Shown here: one piece after another, positions 45,864 through 56,696 of the stretch
Layout: every line of letters begins with the position of its first letter
Numbering within the stretch: the stretch's first letter is position 1
NCBI GenBank assembly: GCA_934351925.1
Contig: CAKRJT010000012.1
Coordinates: 1-64,000 of the forward strand
Direction of reading: 5' to 3'
Length of the DNA: 64,000 nucleotides
DNA from: an uncultured Lachnospiraceae bacterium
GTDB lineage: Bacteria > Bacillota > Clostridia > Lachnospirales > Lachnospiraceae
The notes under the pieces: generated by a model
What the model was told of the DNA's origin: nothing
Seen by the model: the letters and a program-made list of their open reading frames with translations, nothing else
The model's database searches: none
Program-made: the position numbers and the translations under genes

Positions 45864-47183
45864 TTAGAAGATTCTCGATGGCTTTCTTACAACCATCAAT
45901 GCTTCAATCTGCCTTAATGTCTCAAGCACAACGCCAACGATAATGATGATGGATGTTCCACCAAAGGATACGTCTGCATTGAATACACCTGAGAAGAATA
46001 TAGGAATAACAGATATTATAGTAAGTCCTACCGCACCGATGAAGATGATGTAATTAAGTATTCGTGTAAGATACTCTGCAGTCGGCTTACCAGGTGTAAT
46101 ACCACCAACGGTAGCGCCGCTCTTCTGAAGATTACGTGCAACTTCATATGGATTAAATGTAATTGATGTATAGAAATATGCAAAGAAAATAATCAATGCA
46201 ATGTATACAATCAAACCAATTGAATATATCGGTGCCTTCGGATCACACCAATTGCTCTGTGATAAACCTCTTAAAATCTTTCCTCCAAATGAAGCGTAGT
46301 TCACATTGAAGAAAGAAGCAATAACAACAGGAAATGACATTAATGACTGAGCAAAAATGACAGGGATAACACCCGCTGTGTTTACCTTAAGAGGAATAGC
46401 GGTCTTCTGTCCGCCGGAACGTGTATTTCCGCTAATCTTCTGTGAGTACTGAACTGGAATGTTCTTAGTACCTGCATTGAGATATACGATGAATGCTATC
46501 ATTCCGATGATTACTGCCGCGATAATCACAATCGCAATAACTGCCTTGAGTACTGACTTACCCTGAATAAACTGCTGATAGAGTGTGACAAAATCCTCAG
46601 GAATTCTGGAGATAATACTGATAACGAGGATAATGGAAATACCATTTCCAACACCCTTATCAGTAATTCTCTCACCGAGCCACATGAGGAACGCCGAACC
46701 GGCTGTGAGTGTTACCACCATAACCAGTCCCTCTAAGAACATTTCAAAGCCGTTCATTGATGCGTAGCCGCTGAAAAGACCACGTCCACCAAATCCGACT
46801 GCCATCGCAATACTCTCGATTAAAGCAAGAGCAACCGTCACATAACGTGTATACTCTGCAATCTTCTTTCTTCCATCTTCGCCTTCCTTCTGCATCTCCT
46901 CGAGTCGCGGAATTGCAATCGTGAGAAGCTGCATGATAATGGAAGATGTAATATATGGAGTGATACTAAGTGCAAATACGGACATCGTAAGGAACGAACC
47001 ACCCGTAACCGCATTAAAGAAATCAAAACCATCGCCGCTCATAAGAGTATTGAAATAGGAAGTATCCACTCCCGGTATAGGGAGCAGACTTCCAAAACGT
47101 ACTACGAGCAGCATTAAAAATGTAAAGAGAATTCTCATACGAATCTCTTTGACCTTCATTGCGTTGGCCAATGTCTTGAACAT
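45864..47183 (-). CDS. secY: Protein translocase subunit SecY
   Basis: The membrane channel for Sec-dependent export. The 439-aa protein has ten helices, with the SecY signature (GIGNGISI-type, here GVGNGISIILVISI) and the plug region after helix 1 (GSLLPIPGVDTSYF). Its ATG overlaps the rplO stop (TAATG). Confidence 0.98.
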   Translation of the reverse strand: MFKTLANAMKVKEIRMRILFTFLMLLVVRFGSLLPIPGVDTSYFNTLMSGDGFDFFNAVTGGSFLTMSVFALSITPYITSSIIMQLLTIAIPRLEEMQKEGEDGRKKIAEYTRYVTVALALIESIAMAVGFGGRGLFSGYASMNGFEMFLEGLVMVVTLTAGSAFLMWLGERITDKGVGNGISIILVISIISRIPEDFVTLYQQFIQGKSVLKAVIAIVIIAAVIIGMIAFIVYLNAGTKNIPVQYSQKISGNTRSGGQKTAIPLKVNTAGVIPVIFAQSLMSFPVVIASFFNVNYASFGGKILRGLSQSNWCDPKAPIYSIGLIVYIALIIFFAYFYTSITFNPYEVARNLQKSGATVGGITPGKPTAEYLTRILNYIIFIGAVGLTIISVIPIFFSGVFNADVSFGGTSIIIIVGVVLETLRQIEALMVVRKPSRIF

Positions 47184-47620
47184 TAGATCACCTCGCAGGT
47201 TCCACCAAGTGCCTCAATCTTAGCCTTTGCGCCCTCGCTGAAAGCATTAGCCTTAACATTGAGCTTCTTAGTTAATTCTCCATTTCCAAGGATCTTAACG
47301 CCATCCCTAGGATTCTTAACGATTCCTGTCTCGATTAAAGTCTCAACCGAAACCTCTGCACCGTTCTCAAAACGCTCAAGTGCGCTTACGTTGATGCCAA
47401 CGATCTCAAGAGTATTTCTGTTAGTGAAACCTCTCTTAGGTAATCTTCTATATAATGGCATCTGACCACCTTCGAAACCTGGTCTTGGAGCTCCTGAACG
47501 AGCCTTCTGACCCTTGTGTCCATAACCGGCAGTCTTACCATTTCCTGAACCGTGACCACGGCCTTTTCTGAAGCTATCAGTCTTAGAGCCCATAGCCGGC
47601 TGTAATGTTGATAAGTTCAT
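47183..47620 (-). CDS. rplO: 50S ribosomal protein L15
   Basis: The 145-aa protein has the glycine-rich N-terminus ([20 protein letters not shown]) and [18 protein letters not shown]. The second of two consecutive ATGs, at 47620, is better spaced from GGAGG. It is coupled to secY by a 1-nt stop/start overlap. Confidence 0.97.
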   Translation of the reverse strand: MNLSTLQPAMGSKTDSFRKGRGHGSGNGKTAGYGHKGQKARSGAPRPGFEGGQMPLYRRLPKRGFTNRNTLEIVGINVSALERFENGAEVSVETLIETGIVKNPRDGVKILGNGELTKKLNVKANAFSEGAKAKIEALGGTCEVI

Positions 47621-47644
47621 CATAGCACCTCCTATCTAAAATAA

Positions 47645-47827
47645 TTAGATTTCTTCTACCTTTACTAAATGTCTAACCTGGTTAAGCATACCTCTGACAG
47701 CAGCGTTGTCAGGTAACTCCTTAACCTTGTGCATCTTGCTAAGACCAAGTGCCTCTACAGTCTTAACATGCTTTGGAACAGCACCGATTGTAGACTTTAC
47801 TAATTCTACTCTTAACATATTTGCCAT
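47645..47827 (-). CDS. rpmD: 50S ribosomal protein L30
   Basis: The 60-aa protein (LRVELVKSTIGAVPKHVKTVEALGLSKMH) is the short bacterial L30. It lies between rpsE and rplO as usual. Confidence 0.97.
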   Translation of the reverse strand: MANMLRVELVKSTIGAVPKHVKTVEALGLSKMHKVKELPDNAAVRGMLNQVRHLVKVEEI

Positions 47828-47841
47828 TTTTGTATCCTCCC

Positions 47842-48351
47842 TTACTTGTAGAGCTCTTCAACGGACTTACCGCGAAGTCTTGCTACTTCTTCCGGAGTCT
47901 TTAACTGGCTTAAACCGGTAATAGTTGCAAGAACTACATTCTGCTTATTGTTTGAGCCAAGGGACTTTGTACGGATGTTCTTAATACCAGCCATCTCAAG
48001 AACGACACGGGCAGGACCGCCGGCGATAACACCAGTACCTTCCGGAGCCTTCTTTAATAATACGGATGCGCTTCCGAACTTTCCGATATAGTCATGTGGA
48101 ATACTGTCATTGTTATCAACAGGAACAGTAACCATCTGCTTCATAGCAGCTTCCTTACCCTTACGGATTGCCTCAGGAATTTCGATTGACTTACCGATAC
48201 CGGCACCAACATGTCCCTGGCCATCACCTACAACTACTAAAGCTGAAAATCTGAAATTACGTCCACCCTTTACAACCTTAGTTACACGCTTGATATCTAC
48301 TACTTTCTCATTTAACTCTAACTGAGAAGCATCAACGATTGTATGTCTCAT
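47842..48351 (-). CDS. rpsE: 30S ribosomal protein S5
   Basis: S5 helps set decoding accuracy. The 169-aa protein has [21 protein letters not shown] and [13 protein letters not shown]. The start at 48351 follows AAGGAG; an upstream in-frame ATG at 48378 would overlap rplR without a site. Confidence 0.97.
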   Translation of the reverse strand: MRHTIVDASQLELNEKVVDIKRVTKVVKGGRNFRFSALVVVGDGQGHVGAGIGKSIEIPEAIRKGKEAAMKQMVTVPVDNNDSIPHDYIGKFGSASVLLKKAPEGTGVIAGGPARVVLEMAGIKNIRTKSLGSNNKQNVVLATITGLSQLKTPEEVARLRGKSVEELYK

Positions 48352-48367
48352 GTGTTTCTCCTTCCGC

Positions 48368-48736
48368 CTAGAACTCAAGGCCAGCTTCTCTAGCTGCCTC
48401 TGCTAATGCCTTAATTTTACCCTGATATATGAAACCGCCTCTGTCGAATACTACAGTTGTAATTCCCTTCTCGATAGCTCTCTTAGCGATAACAGTGCCA
48501 AGGTAGCTTGCTGCAGCAACATCGTTTGTGTGCTCAAGCTCTGCCTTAACAGCCTTCTCTACTGTAGAAGCTGCTACAAGAGTATTTCCAACTGTATCAT
48601 CAATAATCTGAGCGTACATATGATCATTACTTCTGAATACAGCTAAACGTGGTCTTTCTGCTGTTCCGTTAAAACGGTTGCGAAGTCTTCTGTGCTTATT
48701 CTGACGAATCTCTGCTCTTGATTCTTTACTAACCAT
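48368..48736 (-). CDS. rplR: 50S ribosomal protein L18
   Basis: A 5S rRNA-binding protein of 122 aa, with the [20 protein letters not shown] motif and the [22 protein letters not shown] end. It lies between rplF and rpsE. Confidence 0.98.
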   Translation of the reverse strand: MVSKESRAEIRQNKHRRLRNRFNGTAERPRLAVFRSNDHMYAQIIDDTVGNTLVAASTVEKAVKAELEHTNDVAAASYLGTVIAKRAIEKGITTVVFDRGGFIYQGKIKALAEAAREAGLEF

Positions 48737-48755
48737 CTTTGTCTCACTCCTTTAA

Positions 48756-49301
48756 TTATTTCTTACCAGTCTTACCAACCTTACGTCTGATAACTTCAGT
48801 ATCGTACTTAATACCCTTGCCCTTGTATGGTTCTGGGGATCTCTTAGCTCTGATTTCAGCAGCGTACTGGCCAACTTTTTCTTTATCTATACCCTTAACA
48901 GTAATCTTGTTTGTTGCTGTATCAACAACAGACTCAAGACCTTCCGGATCAACCATCTCAACAGGATGTGAATATCCTAATGATAATACTAAAGTCTTTC
49001 CATTCTTCTGTGCCTTGTAACCAACACCGTTGATCTCAAGCACCTTCTCATAGCCGTTAGTAACACCTGTTACCATATTGGCGATGAGTGTTCTTGTTAA
49101 GCCATGTAATGACTTCATCTTCTTTAAATCGTTAGGTCTGGAAACTATAATCTCAGCTCCCTCAACCTTGATTTCCATCTCCGCAGGTAATACTCTCTCA
49201 AGAGTTCCCTTTGGTCCTTTAACAGTCACTTTATTATTTTCTGCTATCTCAACTGTAACACCAGCCGGAATAGCGATAGGCATTCTTCCGATACGTGACA
49301 T
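48756..49301 (-). CDS. rplF: 50S ribosomal protein L6
   Basis: The 181-aa protein has two L6 repeats and the signature [11 protein letters not shown]. It begins [14 protein letters not shown]. It is preceded by a 111-bp gap with two hairpins, the widest gap between rplX and rplR. Confidence 0.98.
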   Translation of the reverse strand: MSRIGRMPIAIPAGVTVEIAENNKVTVKGPKGTLERVLPAEMEIKVEGAEIIVSRPNDLKKMKSLHGLTRTLIANMVTGVTNGYEKVLEINGVGYKAQKNGKTLVLSLGYSHPVEMVDPEGLESVVDTATNKITVKGIDKEKVGQYAAEIRAKRSPEPYKGKGIKYDTEVIRRKVGKTGKK

Positions 49302-49328
49302 GCCTGCACCTCCTTAAATGTATGAAGT

Positions 49329-49377
49329 AGTTTAACAGCTCCTGCGGTTAAACCCGGTAGCTGCGTTAAGCAGCTAC
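49329..49377 (-). promoter_or_regulatory. Two adjacent hairpins in the rpsH-rplF gap
   Basis: gtagctgc-gttaa-gcagctac at 49357-49377 is a perfect 8-bp hairpin; beside it gtttaac at 49329-49335 pairs with gttaaac at 49346-49352. There is no T-run. It may be a site for processing or protein binding within the operon. Confidence 0.55.
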
Positions 49378-49412
49378 ACTTAATAGTTACAATCGCTCCG
49401 GGCGTGTACTAA

Positions 49413-49808
49413 CTACCAAATAAAAGCGAGTACTTCGCCGCCGACATTAAGCTTTCTAGCTTCCTTGTCAGTCATAACACCCTGGTTTGTAGAGATAATA
49501 GCGATTCCTAAGCCGCCAAGTACTCTTGGAAGCTCATCCTTGCCTGCGTAAACACGAAGACCAGGCTTAGAAATTCTCTTAAGACCGGAAATGATCTTCT
49601 CGTTCTTATCTTTACCATATTTTAATGTAATACGAATGTTCTTAGCAGCACCATCCTCAACGAGGTCATACTTAGCAACATATCCCTCTTTTACAAGGAT
49701 ATCAGCGATAGCTAACTTCATCTTTGAAGCCGGCACATCAACTGTGTCATGCTTGGATGTATTCGCATTACGAATTCTTGTAAGCATATCTGCAATTGGA
49801 TCTGTCAT
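49413..49808 (-). CDS. rpsH: 30S ribosomal protein S8
   Basis: S8 is an early 16S rRNA binder and, in E. coli, represses the spc operon. The 131-aa protein has [14 protein letters not shown] and the C-terminal signature [18 protein letters not shown]. It is 35 bp downstream of rpsN. Confidence 0.98.
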   Translation of the reverse strand: MTDPIADMLTRIRNANTSKHDTVDVPASKMKLAIADILVKEGYVAKYDLVEDGAAKNIRITLKYGKDKNEKIISGLKRISKPGLRVYAGKDELPRVLGGLGIAIISTNQGVMTDKEARKLNVGGEVLAFIW

Positions 49809-49843
49809 TTGATTATCCTCCTATCTAATATCACGAAAGAAGC

Positions 49844-50029
49844 TTACCAGCTTGCTTTCTTAACGCCAGGGATCTGTCCCTTGTATGCTAACTCACGGAA
49901 GCAAATTCTGCAGATTCCATACTTTCTTAAGTATGCGTGTGGACGTCCACAGATCTTACAACGTGTGTATTCTCTTGTAGAGAACTTCTGCTTGCGTGAC
50001 TGCTTAATCTTCATAGAAGTCTTAGCCAT
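49844..50029 (-). CDS. rpsN: 30S ribosomal protein S14, zinc type
   Basis: The 61-aa short form with the CxxC-x12-CxxC zinc ribbon ([20 protein letters not shown]), typical of Gram-positive bacteria (rpsN type Z). It is between rplE and rpsH. Confidence 0.98.
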   Translation of the reverse strand: MAKTSMKIKQSRKQKFSTREYTRCKICGRPHAYLRKYGICRICFRELAYKGQIPGVKKASW

Positions 50030-50046
50030 TGAATTTCCCTCCTAAA

Positions 50047-50586
50047 TTATTTCTTGAATGGCATGTTGAAGAGTCTTAATAATTCGCGAGCTTCTTCATC
50101 TGTCTTAGCTGTAGTTACAACGATAACATCCATACCTCTAACCTTGTCGATCTTGTCGTACTCGATCTCAGGGAAGATAATCTGCTCCTTGATACCAAGA
50201 GCATAGTTACCTCTGCCATCAAAGGAATCTGCGCTAACGCCTCTGAAGTCACGAACTCGTGGTAATGCAAGATTAACCAATCTGTCTAAGAACTCGTACA
50301 TTCTCTCACCACGAAGTGTAACCTTACATCCGATAGGCATACCTTCTCTAATCTTGAAGTTTGCAACTGAGTTCTTAGCTCTTGTAAGAACTGCCTTCTG
50401 TCCTGCGATTGTCTCAAGCTCCTTAACTGCAACATCAAGGATCTTAGAGTTATCCTTAGCCTCGCCGACACCCATATTTATAACGATTTTATCGAGCTTT
50501 GGTACTTCCATAATGTTCTTGTAACCGAACTTCTTTACCATTGCATCAACGATTTCACTTGTATATAAGTCATGTAATCTACTCAC
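50047..50586 (-). CDS. rplE: 50S ribosomal protein L5
   Basis: A 5S rRNA-binding protein, 179 aa, with [20 protein letters not shown] and [11 protein letters not shown]. No ATG fits; a GTG at 50586, 9 nt after GGAGG, gives the usual start SRLHDLY. A further GTG two codons upstream is too close to the site. Confidence 0.96.
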   Translation of the reverse strand: MSRLHDLYTSEIVDAMVKKFGYKNIMEVPKLDKIVINMGVGEAKDNSKILDVAVKELETIAGQKAVLTRAKNSVANFKIREGMPIGCKVTLRGERMYEFLDRLVNLALPRVRDFRGVSADSFDGRGNYALGIKEQIIFPEIEYDKIDKVRGMDVIVVTTAKTDEEARELLRLFNMPFKK

Positions 50587-50609
50587 CGTCACAGACCTCC
50601 TTTCTCAAA

Positions 50610-50921
50610 TTAATCAATAACCTCTCCGGTCGATTTTGCCACACGGGACTTCTTGCCGTTCTCAAGCTTGTAGCCAATCTTAGTAGCCTTTCCCTTGTGA
50701 ACATACATAACGTTAGAAACATTGATTGGAGCTTCCATACGGACAATGCCACCATTCTGGTTCTGTGCGTTAGGCTTTGTGTGCTTGGATACCATGTTGA
50801 TACCCTCAACAACTACCTTGTTATTCTTAGCATCAACGGAAACAACCTTTCCCTCTTTGCCCTTATCTGTACCTGTGATTACCTGAACAGTATCACCCTT
50901 CTTAATCTTCATTGCTGACAT
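50610..50921 (-). CDS. rplX: 50S ribosomal protein L24
   Basis: The 103-aa protein has the KOW motif (KIKKGDTVQVITGTDKGKEGKVV) and MVSKHTKPN. The ATG at 50921 follows GGAGG by 8 nt. It initiates 50S assembly together with L3. Confidence 0.97.
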   Translation of the reverse strand: MSAMKIKKGDTVQVITGTDKGKEGKVVSVDAKNNKVVVEGINMVSKHTKPNAQNQNGGIVRMEAPINVSNVMYVHKGKATKIGYKLENGKKSRVAKSTGEVID

Positions 50922-50934
50922 CTTAGACACCTCC

Positions 50935-51303
50935 CTATAATACTTCTGGTGCTAATGAGACGATCTTCATGAACTGCTTCTCTCTTAGCTCTCTAGCCAC
51001 TGGTCCAAAGATACGAGTACCCTTTGGTGTCTTATCATCTTTAATAATAACAGCAGCATTCTCATCGAATTTAATATATGAGCCGTCCTTACGACGTGCG
51101 CCCTTAACTGAACGAACAACTACGGCCTTAACAACGTCACCCTTTTTAACAACGCCGCCTGGTGTTGCATCTTTAACGCTGGCAACGATTACATCACCGA
51201 TATTTGCATATCTTCTTGTTGATCCACCCATAACTCTGATGCAAAGTAATTCCTTAGCACCGGTGTTATCAGCAACCTTAAGTCTTGTCTCTTGCTGAAT
51301 CAT
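50935..51303 (-). CDS. rplN: 50S ribosomal protein L14
   Basis: The 122-aa protein shows [24 protein letters not shown] and the end [12 protein letters not shown], invariant for L14. It follows rpsQ. Confidence 0.98.
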   Translation of the reverse strand: MIQQETRLKVADNTGAKELLCIRVMGGSTRRYANIGDVIVASVKDATPGGVVKKGDVVKAVVVRSVKGARRKDGSYIKFDENAAVIIKDDKTPKGTRIFGPVARELREKQFMKIVSLAPEVL

Positions 51304-51339
51304 CAGGTTAATCCTCCTTATTTGATTATAAACGATATA

Positions 51340-51597
51340 TTATTCCGGTCTGCTGATAAGCTCAACAAATCTCCATCTCTTCTCCTTAGATAAAGGTCTT
51401 GTCTCCATAACCTTTACAATATCGCCGATCTGGCACTCATTGTTCTCATCATGAGCCTTTAACTTATATGTCTTCTTCACAATCTTGTTGTAAAGAGGGT
51501 GCTTTACATGATCCTCTACTGCTACAACGATTGTCTTGTCCATCTTATTGCTTACGACCTTACCGGTACGAGTCTTTCTTAAATTTCTTTCTTCCAC
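51340..51597 (-). CDS. rpsQ: 30S ribosomal protein S17
   Basis: The 85-aa OB-fold protein has [19 protein letters not shown] and the [17 protein letters not shown] motif. It lies between rpmC and rplN. Confidence 0.98.
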   Translation of the reverse strand: MEERNLRKTRTGKVVSNKMDKTIVVAVEDHVKHPLYNKIVKKTYKLKAHDENNECQIGDIVKVMETRPLSKEKRWRFVELISRPE

Positions 51598-51618
51598 AAC
51601 AGTTCCTCCCTTCTAGGA

Positions 51619-51828
51619 TTACTCAGCAGCATTAACTTTTTCAGCGATGATAGTCTGAATTCTTGCGATATTCTTTCTAACATCCTTTATTCTGCTTGTG
51701 TTATCTAACTGATTAGTTGCGTTCTGGAATCTTAAATTGAAAAGTTCTTTCTTAGCAGCTACTAATTCTTCATTTAATTCTGTAGCTGATTTTACTCTTA
51801 AATCTTCTACATACTTATTAATTTTCAC
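51619..51828 (-). CDS. rpmC: 50S ribosomal protein L29
   Basis: The 69-aa two-helix protein ([23 protein letters not shown]) sits by the exit tunnel. I chose GTG at 51828 ([13 protein letters not shown]), which fits relatives and the AGGCGG site; another in-frame GTG lies at 51837. It overlaps the rplP end by 11 nt. Confidence 0.93.
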   Translation of the reverse strand: MKINKYVEDLRVKSATELNEELVAAKKELFNLRFQNATNQLDNTSRIKDVRKNIARIQTIIAEKVNAAE

Positions 51829-52255
51829 TGTTGTCACCGCCTTCTAAATCCGCACGAGATGCTACCTTACACTTTAACGGAAGCTTGTGCATTGCAAGAC
51901 GTAATGCCTCTCTTGCCACCTCATCTGATACACCTGAGATTTCGAACATTACACGTCCTGGTTTAACTACTGCTACCCAATACTCTACATTACCTTTTCC
52001 TTTACCCATACGAACTCCAAGAGGCTTCTGAGTAAATGGATGATCAGGGAATATATTAATCCACACCTTACCGCCACGCTTGATGTAACGTGTCATGGCG
52101 ATACGGGCTGCTTCAATCTGTCTTGAACTGATCCATGCCGGCTCCATTGCTACGATACCGTACTCACCCTGGAGAATCTTGTTTCCACGAGTAGCCTTAC
52201 CTGCCATAGAACCACGGAACTGCTTACGATGTTTAACTCTCTTAGGTAATAACAT
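51818..52255 (-). CDS. rplP: 50S ribosomal protein L16
   Basis: The 145-aa protein begins [14 protein letters not shown] and has GRMGKGKG-type [19 protein letters not shown]. Its ATG overlaps the rpsC stop by one base (TAATG). Confidence 0.98.
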   Translation of the reverse strand: MLLPKRVKHRKQFRGSMAGKATRGNKILQGEYGIVAMEPAWISSRQIEAARIAMTRYIKRGGKVWINIFPDHPFTQKPLGVRMGKGKGNVEYWVAVVKPGRVMFEISGVSDEVAREALRLAMHKLPLKCKVASRADLEGGDNSEN

Positions 52256-52911
52256 TATGCTTCGCTCCCTTCCTTAACTGCCTTTGTTGGAAGCACATCA
52301 CCCTTGTAGATCCAAACCTTAACGCCGATCTTACCGTATGTGGTGTCTGCCTCAGCAAAACCATAGTCGATATCTGCACGTAATGTCTGAAGAGGTATTG
52401 TGCCTTCTGTATAGAATTCTGAACGAGCCATATCAGCTCCACCAAGACGACCTGCACACATTGTCTTGATACCCTTAACGCCAGACTTCATTGTTCTGGA
52501 CATTACAGACTTCATTGCTCTTCTGAAAGATACACGGTTCTCAAGCTGGAGTGCGATGTTCTCTGCTACAAGCTGAGCATCTCTGTCCGGTCTCTTGATT
52601 TCCTTGATATCTAATGATAACTTCTTATTTGTAAGCTTCTGAACCTCAGCTCTGAGTGCATCAACCTCAGCGCCGCCCTTGCCGATAACAACACCAGGCT
52701 TAGCTGTGTGGATGATAACCTTAACCTTGTCGGAAGCTCTCTCTATCTCAATCTTAGCGATTCCGGCGCTGTATAACTTCTTCTTAAGATACTTTCTGAT
52801 GTTGTAATCTTCTACAAGATTATCAGCGAAATCAGCTTCTGCATACCACTTGGAATCCCAGTCTTTGATAACGCCGACTCTTATGCCATGAGGATTAACT
52901 TTCTGTCCCAT
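52255..52911 (-). CDS. rpsC: 30S ribosomal protein S3
   Basis: S3 lines the mRNA entry. The 218-aa protein begins [19 protein letters not shown] and has the KH-domain motif [16 protein letters not shown]. The start at 52911 follows AAGGAGG; the upstream ATG at 52932 is spurious. Confidence 0.98.
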   Translation of the reverse strand: MGQKVNPHGIRVGVIKDWDSKWYAEADFADNLVEDYNIRKYLKKKLYSAGIAKIEIERASDKVKVIIHTAKPGVVIGKGGAEVDALRAEVQKLTNKKLSLDIKEIKRPDRDAQLVAENIALQLENRVSFRRAMKSVMSRTMKSGVKGIKTMCAGRLGGADMARSEFYTEGTIPLQTLRADIDYGFAEADTTYGKIGVKVWIYKGDVLPTKAVKEGSEA

Positions 52912-52921
52912 AATGTCCTCC

Positions 52922-53308
52922 TTATCTCTCATTAAGCACGATAGTGATATTGCTCATTCTCTTCTCGATTCTGTAAGCTCTACCCTGTGCTCTAGGTTTA
53001 ACTCTCTTCATGATTGGTGCGCTGCCTGCGTAGCACTCCTCAACATAAAGGTTCTCAGCCTTCATACCATTGTTGTTCTCAGCATTGGCAATAGCTGACT
53101 TTAATAACTTCTCTATAAGTGTGGAAGCGTATCTTGGGTTGTAAGTTACGATAGCAAGAGCTGTTGTAACGTCCTTACCTCTGATAGCATCTAATACGAA
53201 ACATGCCTTCTGTACAGATACTCTTGCGTAAGATAACTTAGCAGATGGTCTTGTATCCTTAACGGCATTTCTCTCTCTCTTAATTTTGGATCTATGTCCC
53301 TTTGCCAT
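52922..53308 (-). CDS. rplV: 50S ribosomal protein L22
   Basis: The 128-aa protein reaches into the exit tunnel; the loop motif [17 protein letters not shown] is intact. It lies between rpsS and rpsC. Confidence 0.98.
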   Translation of the reverse strand: MAKGHRSKIKRERNAVKDTRPSAKLSYARVSVQKACFVLDAIRGKDVTTALAIVTYNPRYASTLIEKLLKSAIANAENNNGMKAENLYVEECYAGSAPIMKRVKPRAQGRAYRIEKRMSNITIVLNER

Positions 53309-53337
53309 GGATTAAACCTCCTTTCAAATTGTACGAA

Positions 53338-53619
53338 TTAGCGAGACTTTGTCTTCTTCTCGTCTTTTCCATGTCCTCTAAAAGTTCTTGTGGCAACGAA
53401 TTCGCCAAGCTTATGTCCTACCATATCCTCTGTAACGTATACAGGAACATGCTTTCTGCCATCATGAACTGCGATTGTATGTCCAACCATCTGAGGGAAA
53501 ATTGTAGAACGGCGTGACCAAGTCTTGATAACTGACTTCTGTCCGGATTCGTTCATAGCAGCTACTTTCTTAAGTAAGCTCTCGTCTGCAAATGGTCCTT
53601 TTTTAAGTGAACGAGCCAT
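53338..53619 (-). CDS. rpsS: 30S ribosomal protein S19
   Basis: The 93-aa protein begins [18 protein letters not shown] and has the signature [16 protein letters not shown]. It forms the 30S head with S13. Confidence 0.98.
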   Translation of the reverse strand: MARSLKKGPFADESLLKKVAAMNESGQKSVIKTWSRRSTIFPQMVGHTIAVHDGRKHVPVYVTEDMVGHKLGEFVATRTFRGHGKDEKKTKSR

Positions 53620-53636
53620 TGGTTCATTACCTCCTA

Positions 53637-54479
53637 TTATTTAAAGTTCTTACCGTCTCTTCTTCTTACGATAAGCTTGTTAGACTGCTTGTTGTTCTTT
53701 CTGGTCTTGAGACCAAGTGCCGGCTTGCCCCATGGTGTTACAGGACCCGGACGACCGATACCGGTCTTACCTTCACCACCACCGTGTGGATGGTCGTTAG
53801 GGTTCATTACGGAACCACGAACAGTTGGACGGATACCCATATGTCTCTTACGTCCAGCCTTACCTAAGTTGATGAGGCTGTGGTCACCATTGCCAAGTGT
53901 ACCGATTGTGGCACGGCAGATGATAGGAACCATTCTCATTTCGCCTGATGGAAGTCTGAGTGTTGCATACTTGCCTTCCTTAGCCATGAGCTGTGCTGAG
54001 TTACCTGCTGCACGAACAAGCTGTCCGCCCTTGCCAGGATATAACTCGATGTTGTGTACCTCAGTACCTACAGGAATCTCAGAAAGTGGTAAGCAGTTAC
54101 CTACTCTGACCTCTGCGCCTGCACCGTTCATAACTGTCATTCCATCTGTTAAACCAGCCGGAGCAAGGATGTATGCCTTCTCACCATCAGCGTAAGCGAT
54201 AAGTGCGATGTTAGCTGTTCTGTTTGGATCGTACTCGATACCAAGAACCTTAGCCGGAATACCATCCTTATTTCTCTTAAAATCTATTACTCTATATTTC
54301 TTTCTGTTTCCACCGCCGCGGTGTCTTACAGTAATCTTACCCTGGTTGTTACGACCAGCGTTCTTCTGAAATGAAACTAATAATGACTTCTCAGGAGTGC
54401 TCTTTGTGATCTCAGAGAAATCAGAACCAGTCATGTTTCTTCTAGAAGGTGTATATGGGTTATATGATTTGATTCCCAT
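53637..54479 (-). CDS. rplB: 50S ribosomal protein L2
   Basis: L2 supports the peptidyl-transferase centre. The 280-aa protein has the conserved histidine region [14 protein letters not shown] and the start [16 protein letters not shown]. Confidence 0.98.
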   Translation of the reverse strand: MGIKSYNPYTPSRRNMTGSDFSEITKSTPEKSLLVSFQKNAGRNNQGKITVRHRGGGNRKKYRVIDFKRNKDGIPAKVLGIEYDPNRTANIALIAYADGEKAYILAPAGLTDGMTVMNGAGAEVRVGNCLPLSEIPVGTEVHNIELYPGKGGQLVRAAGNSAQLMAKEGKYATLRLPSGEMRMVPIICRATIGTLGNGDHSLINLGKAGRKRHMGIRPTVRGSVMNPNDHPHGGGEGKTGIGRPGPVTPWGKPALGLKTRKNNKQSNKLIVRRRDGKNFK

Positions 54480-54568
54480 TATATTCTCTCCTTTCGACTA
54501 TCTGTCCCATGTTATCAGGCCCGGTCGGAGCCTATATTTGTTGAATCAGAACCCTGTGGTTCTATTTA

Positions 54569-54868
54569 TTAAAGACCAGCGAAAATCTCGATATCAGCGC
54601 TGTCAGCAGTAAGCTGAACGATTGCCTTCTTCTTCTTTGCTGTCTTGCCGTATGTCATTCCTCTTCTGCGGGTCTTGCCATCGAGGTTCATTGTGTTAAC
54701 GCCTGCAACCTTAGTGCCTGCGAACATCTTCTCAACAGCTTCCTTAATCTGAGTCTTGTTAGCATCAGGATGAACAAGGAATGTATACTTCTTTGCAGCC
54801 ATGTCAGCCATGCTCTTCTCAGTAACAACCGGCTTTAAAATTACGTCATAATACATTAAGCTTGCCAT
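54569..54868 (-). CDS. rplW: 50S ribosomal protein L23
   Basis: The 99-aa protein at the tunnel exit, the docking site for trigger factor and SRP. Motifs: VILKPVVTEKS and KYTFLVHPDANKTQIKEAVE. Its start overlaps the rplD stop (TAATG). An 89-bp gap to rplB holds the small hairpin agaacc-ctgt-ggttct. Confidence 0.97.
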   Translation of the reverse strand: MASLMYYDVILKPVVTEKSMADMAAKKYTFLVHPDANKTQIKEAVEKMFAGTKVAGVNTMNLDGKTRRRGMTYGKTAKKKKAIVQLTADSADIEIFAGL

Positions 54869-55488
54869 TATGCATACACCTCCTGGATTGTTCCAACAGC
54901 TTCCTTAGAAACAACCATTGTGTCGTACTTGAGAATATCGTATACGTTGATTGTGTCAGCTGTTGCTGTCTTAACGCCCTGAATGTTTCTTGCGGAAAGA
55001 ATTACATTCTTGTCGTCATCTGCTGTTACTACTAATGCCTTAGCAACCTTTAAGTTGTTAAGTACATTTACCATATTCTTTGTCTTAATCTCGTTGAAAG
55101 TAAGACCCTCAACTACGATGAACTTCTTATCCTCTACTCTTGATGTAAGAGCTGATAATAAAGCTGCTCTCTTCTCTTTCTTGTTCATCTTGAAAGAGTA
55201 ATCTCTTGGCTTCGGAGCGAATACAACGCCGCCGCCCTTCCACTGTGGAGCTCTGATGGAACCCTGTCTTGCATGACCTGTTCCCTTCTGCTTCCATGGC
55301 TTTCTTCCGCCGCCGCGAACCTCTGCACGAGTCTTAGCACTCTGTGTTCCCTGACGGTTATTTGCAAGCTGGCTCACAACTGCCATGTGTACTAAGTGCT
55401 CGTTAACTTCTACACCGAATACAGCATCGTTAAGCTCGATTGTGCCAACTTCTTTGCCTTCAATATTATAAACAGATACGTTTGCCAT
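54868..55488 (-). CDS. rplD: 50S ribosomal protein L4
   Basis: The 206-aa protein has the tunnel loop GGGRKPWKQKGTGHARQGS. In E. coli L4 represses the S10 operon through its leader; the long structured leader before rpsJ here would allow similar control (inference). Confidence 0.98.
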   Translation of the reverse strand: MANVSVYNIEGKEVGTIELNDAVFGVEVNEHLVHMAVVSQLANNRQGTQSAKTRAEVRGGGRKPWKQKGTGHARQGSIRAPQWKGGGVVFAPKPRDYSFKMNKKEKRAALLSALTSRVEDKKFIVVEGLTFNEIKTKNMVNVLNNLKVAKALVVTADDDKNVILSARNIQGVKTATADTINVYDILKYDTMVVSKEAVGTIQEVYA

Positions 55489-55515
55489 CTGTGTGTTCCT
55501 CCTTCCTTAACAGCA

Positions 55516-56199
55516 CTACTTCTCAAATTTTACTGTCTCTTTGATTGTCACAAGAGACTTCTTCGGTCCCGGTACAGCACCCTTAACTAAGATTAAGTTA
55601 TTCTCAACATCAACCTTAACAACCTCGAGGTTCTGAATCGTGATCTTCTTATTTCCCATATGACCAGGCATTCCCTTGCCCTTGAATACTCTACCCGGAG
55701 TAGTTGCGGAGCCGTTAGAACCCTGATGTCTGTGGAACTTAGAGCCGTGTGCCATAGGTCCTCTGGACTGGCCTAATCTCTTGATTGCGCCCTGAAAGCC
55801 CTTTCCCTTGGAAATTGCTGTTGCGTCAACCTTGTCACCTGCTGCGAAGATGTCTGCCTTGATCTCGTCCTTTACGGAGTAATCAGCAGCGTTCTCAAAA
55901 CGGAACTCCTTAACATACTTCTTGCTTGTAACGCCGGCCTTCTCAAAGTGACCCTTTAAAGCCTTGTTAACACCATGTCTGTTTCTGATTTCTTTCTTGC
56001 CGCTCTTGTCTTTTGCTACAACCTTTTCCTTAGCATCAACAAAACCAACCTGTACTGCTGCGTAACCGTCATTCTCAACTGTCTTAACCTGTGTTACTAC
56101 ACAAGGACCAGCCTGAAGAACAGTTACCGGAGTGAGAACTCCGTCTTCGTTGAAAATCTGTGTCATTCCAACCTTTGTTGCTAAAATAGCCTTCTTCAT
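55516..56199 (-). CDS. rplC: 50S ribosomal protein L3
   Basis: An early assembly protein, 227 aa, beginning [15 protein letters not shown] and carrying the signature [27 protein letters not shown] loop. AGGAGG precedes the start. A 148-bp gap separates it from rpsJ. Confidence 0.98.
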   Translation of the reverse strand: MKKAILATKVGMTQIFNEDGVLTPVTVLQAGPCVVTQVKTVENDGYAAVQVGFVDAKEKVVAKDKSGKKEIRNRHGVNKALKGHFEKAGVTSKKYVKEFRFENAADYSVKDEIKADIFAAGDKVDATAISKGKGFQGAIKRLGQSRGPMAHGSKFHRHQGSNGSATTPGRVFKGKGMPGHMGNKKITIQNLEVVKVDVENNLILVKGAVPGPKKSLVTIKETVKFEK

Positions 56200-56227
56200 T
56201 GTTTTACCTCCTGTTTAATCTACAGCG

Positions 56228-56247
56228 GACCCCAATCTTCCGGGGTC
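56228..56247 (-). promoter_or_regulatory. Hairpin in the rpsJ-rplC gap
   Basis: gacccc at 56228-56233 pairs with ggggtc at 56242-56247 around 8 nt, just before the rplC ribosome site. The gap is long for this operon and otherwise unremarkable. Confidence 0.45.
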
Positions 56248-56347
56248 ATCCTAGAACAGTCAATATAAGTGGAACAAATTCGGTAAAATGTGTTGCTTCT
56301 ATATTAAACCCTTCAGGACTTCTTAATTAATTCTTATTGACATTCAA

Positions 56348-56659
56348 TTATTTCATCTTGATGTCAATGTACACACCTGCCGGCATCTCTAAACGAGATA
56401 ATGCATCAACAGTCTTCTGTGATGGAGTAATGATATCGATGAGTCTCTTATGAGTTCTCTGCTCGAACTGCTCTCTGGAATCCTTGTACTTGTGAACAGC
56501 TCTAAGAATTGTAACAACTTCCTTCTTAGTAGGAAGAGGTACCGGTCCGCTCACCTGAGCCCCTGTCTTCTTAGCACTCTCGATAATCTTCTTGGCTGAC
56601 TGATCAACTAACTGATGATCGTAAGCCTTAAGTGTAATTCTCATTACTTGACTTGCCAT
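56348..56659 (-). CDS. rpsJ: 30S ribosomal protein S10
   Basis: S10 is in the 30S head and also the Nus antitermination factor NusE. The 103-aa protein has [20 protein letters not shown] and [16 protein letters not shown]. First gene of the giant ribosomal operon; AAGGAGG precedes the ATG at 56659. Confidence 0.98.
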   Translation of the reverse strand: MASQVMRITLKAYDHQLVDQSAKKIIESAKKTGAQVSGPVPLPTKKEVVTILRAVHKYKDSREQFEQRTHKRLIDIITPSQKTVDALSRLEMPAGVYIDIKMK

Positions 56660-56696
56660 AAAAAAAGCCGCCTCCTTTTCGCACTATAAATCAGTA

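Noticed and set aside
43677..55590. Many plus-strand open frames opposite the ribosomal operon
   Set aside because: They are antisense shadows of the ribosomal protein genes, with no ribosome sites or recognisable products.
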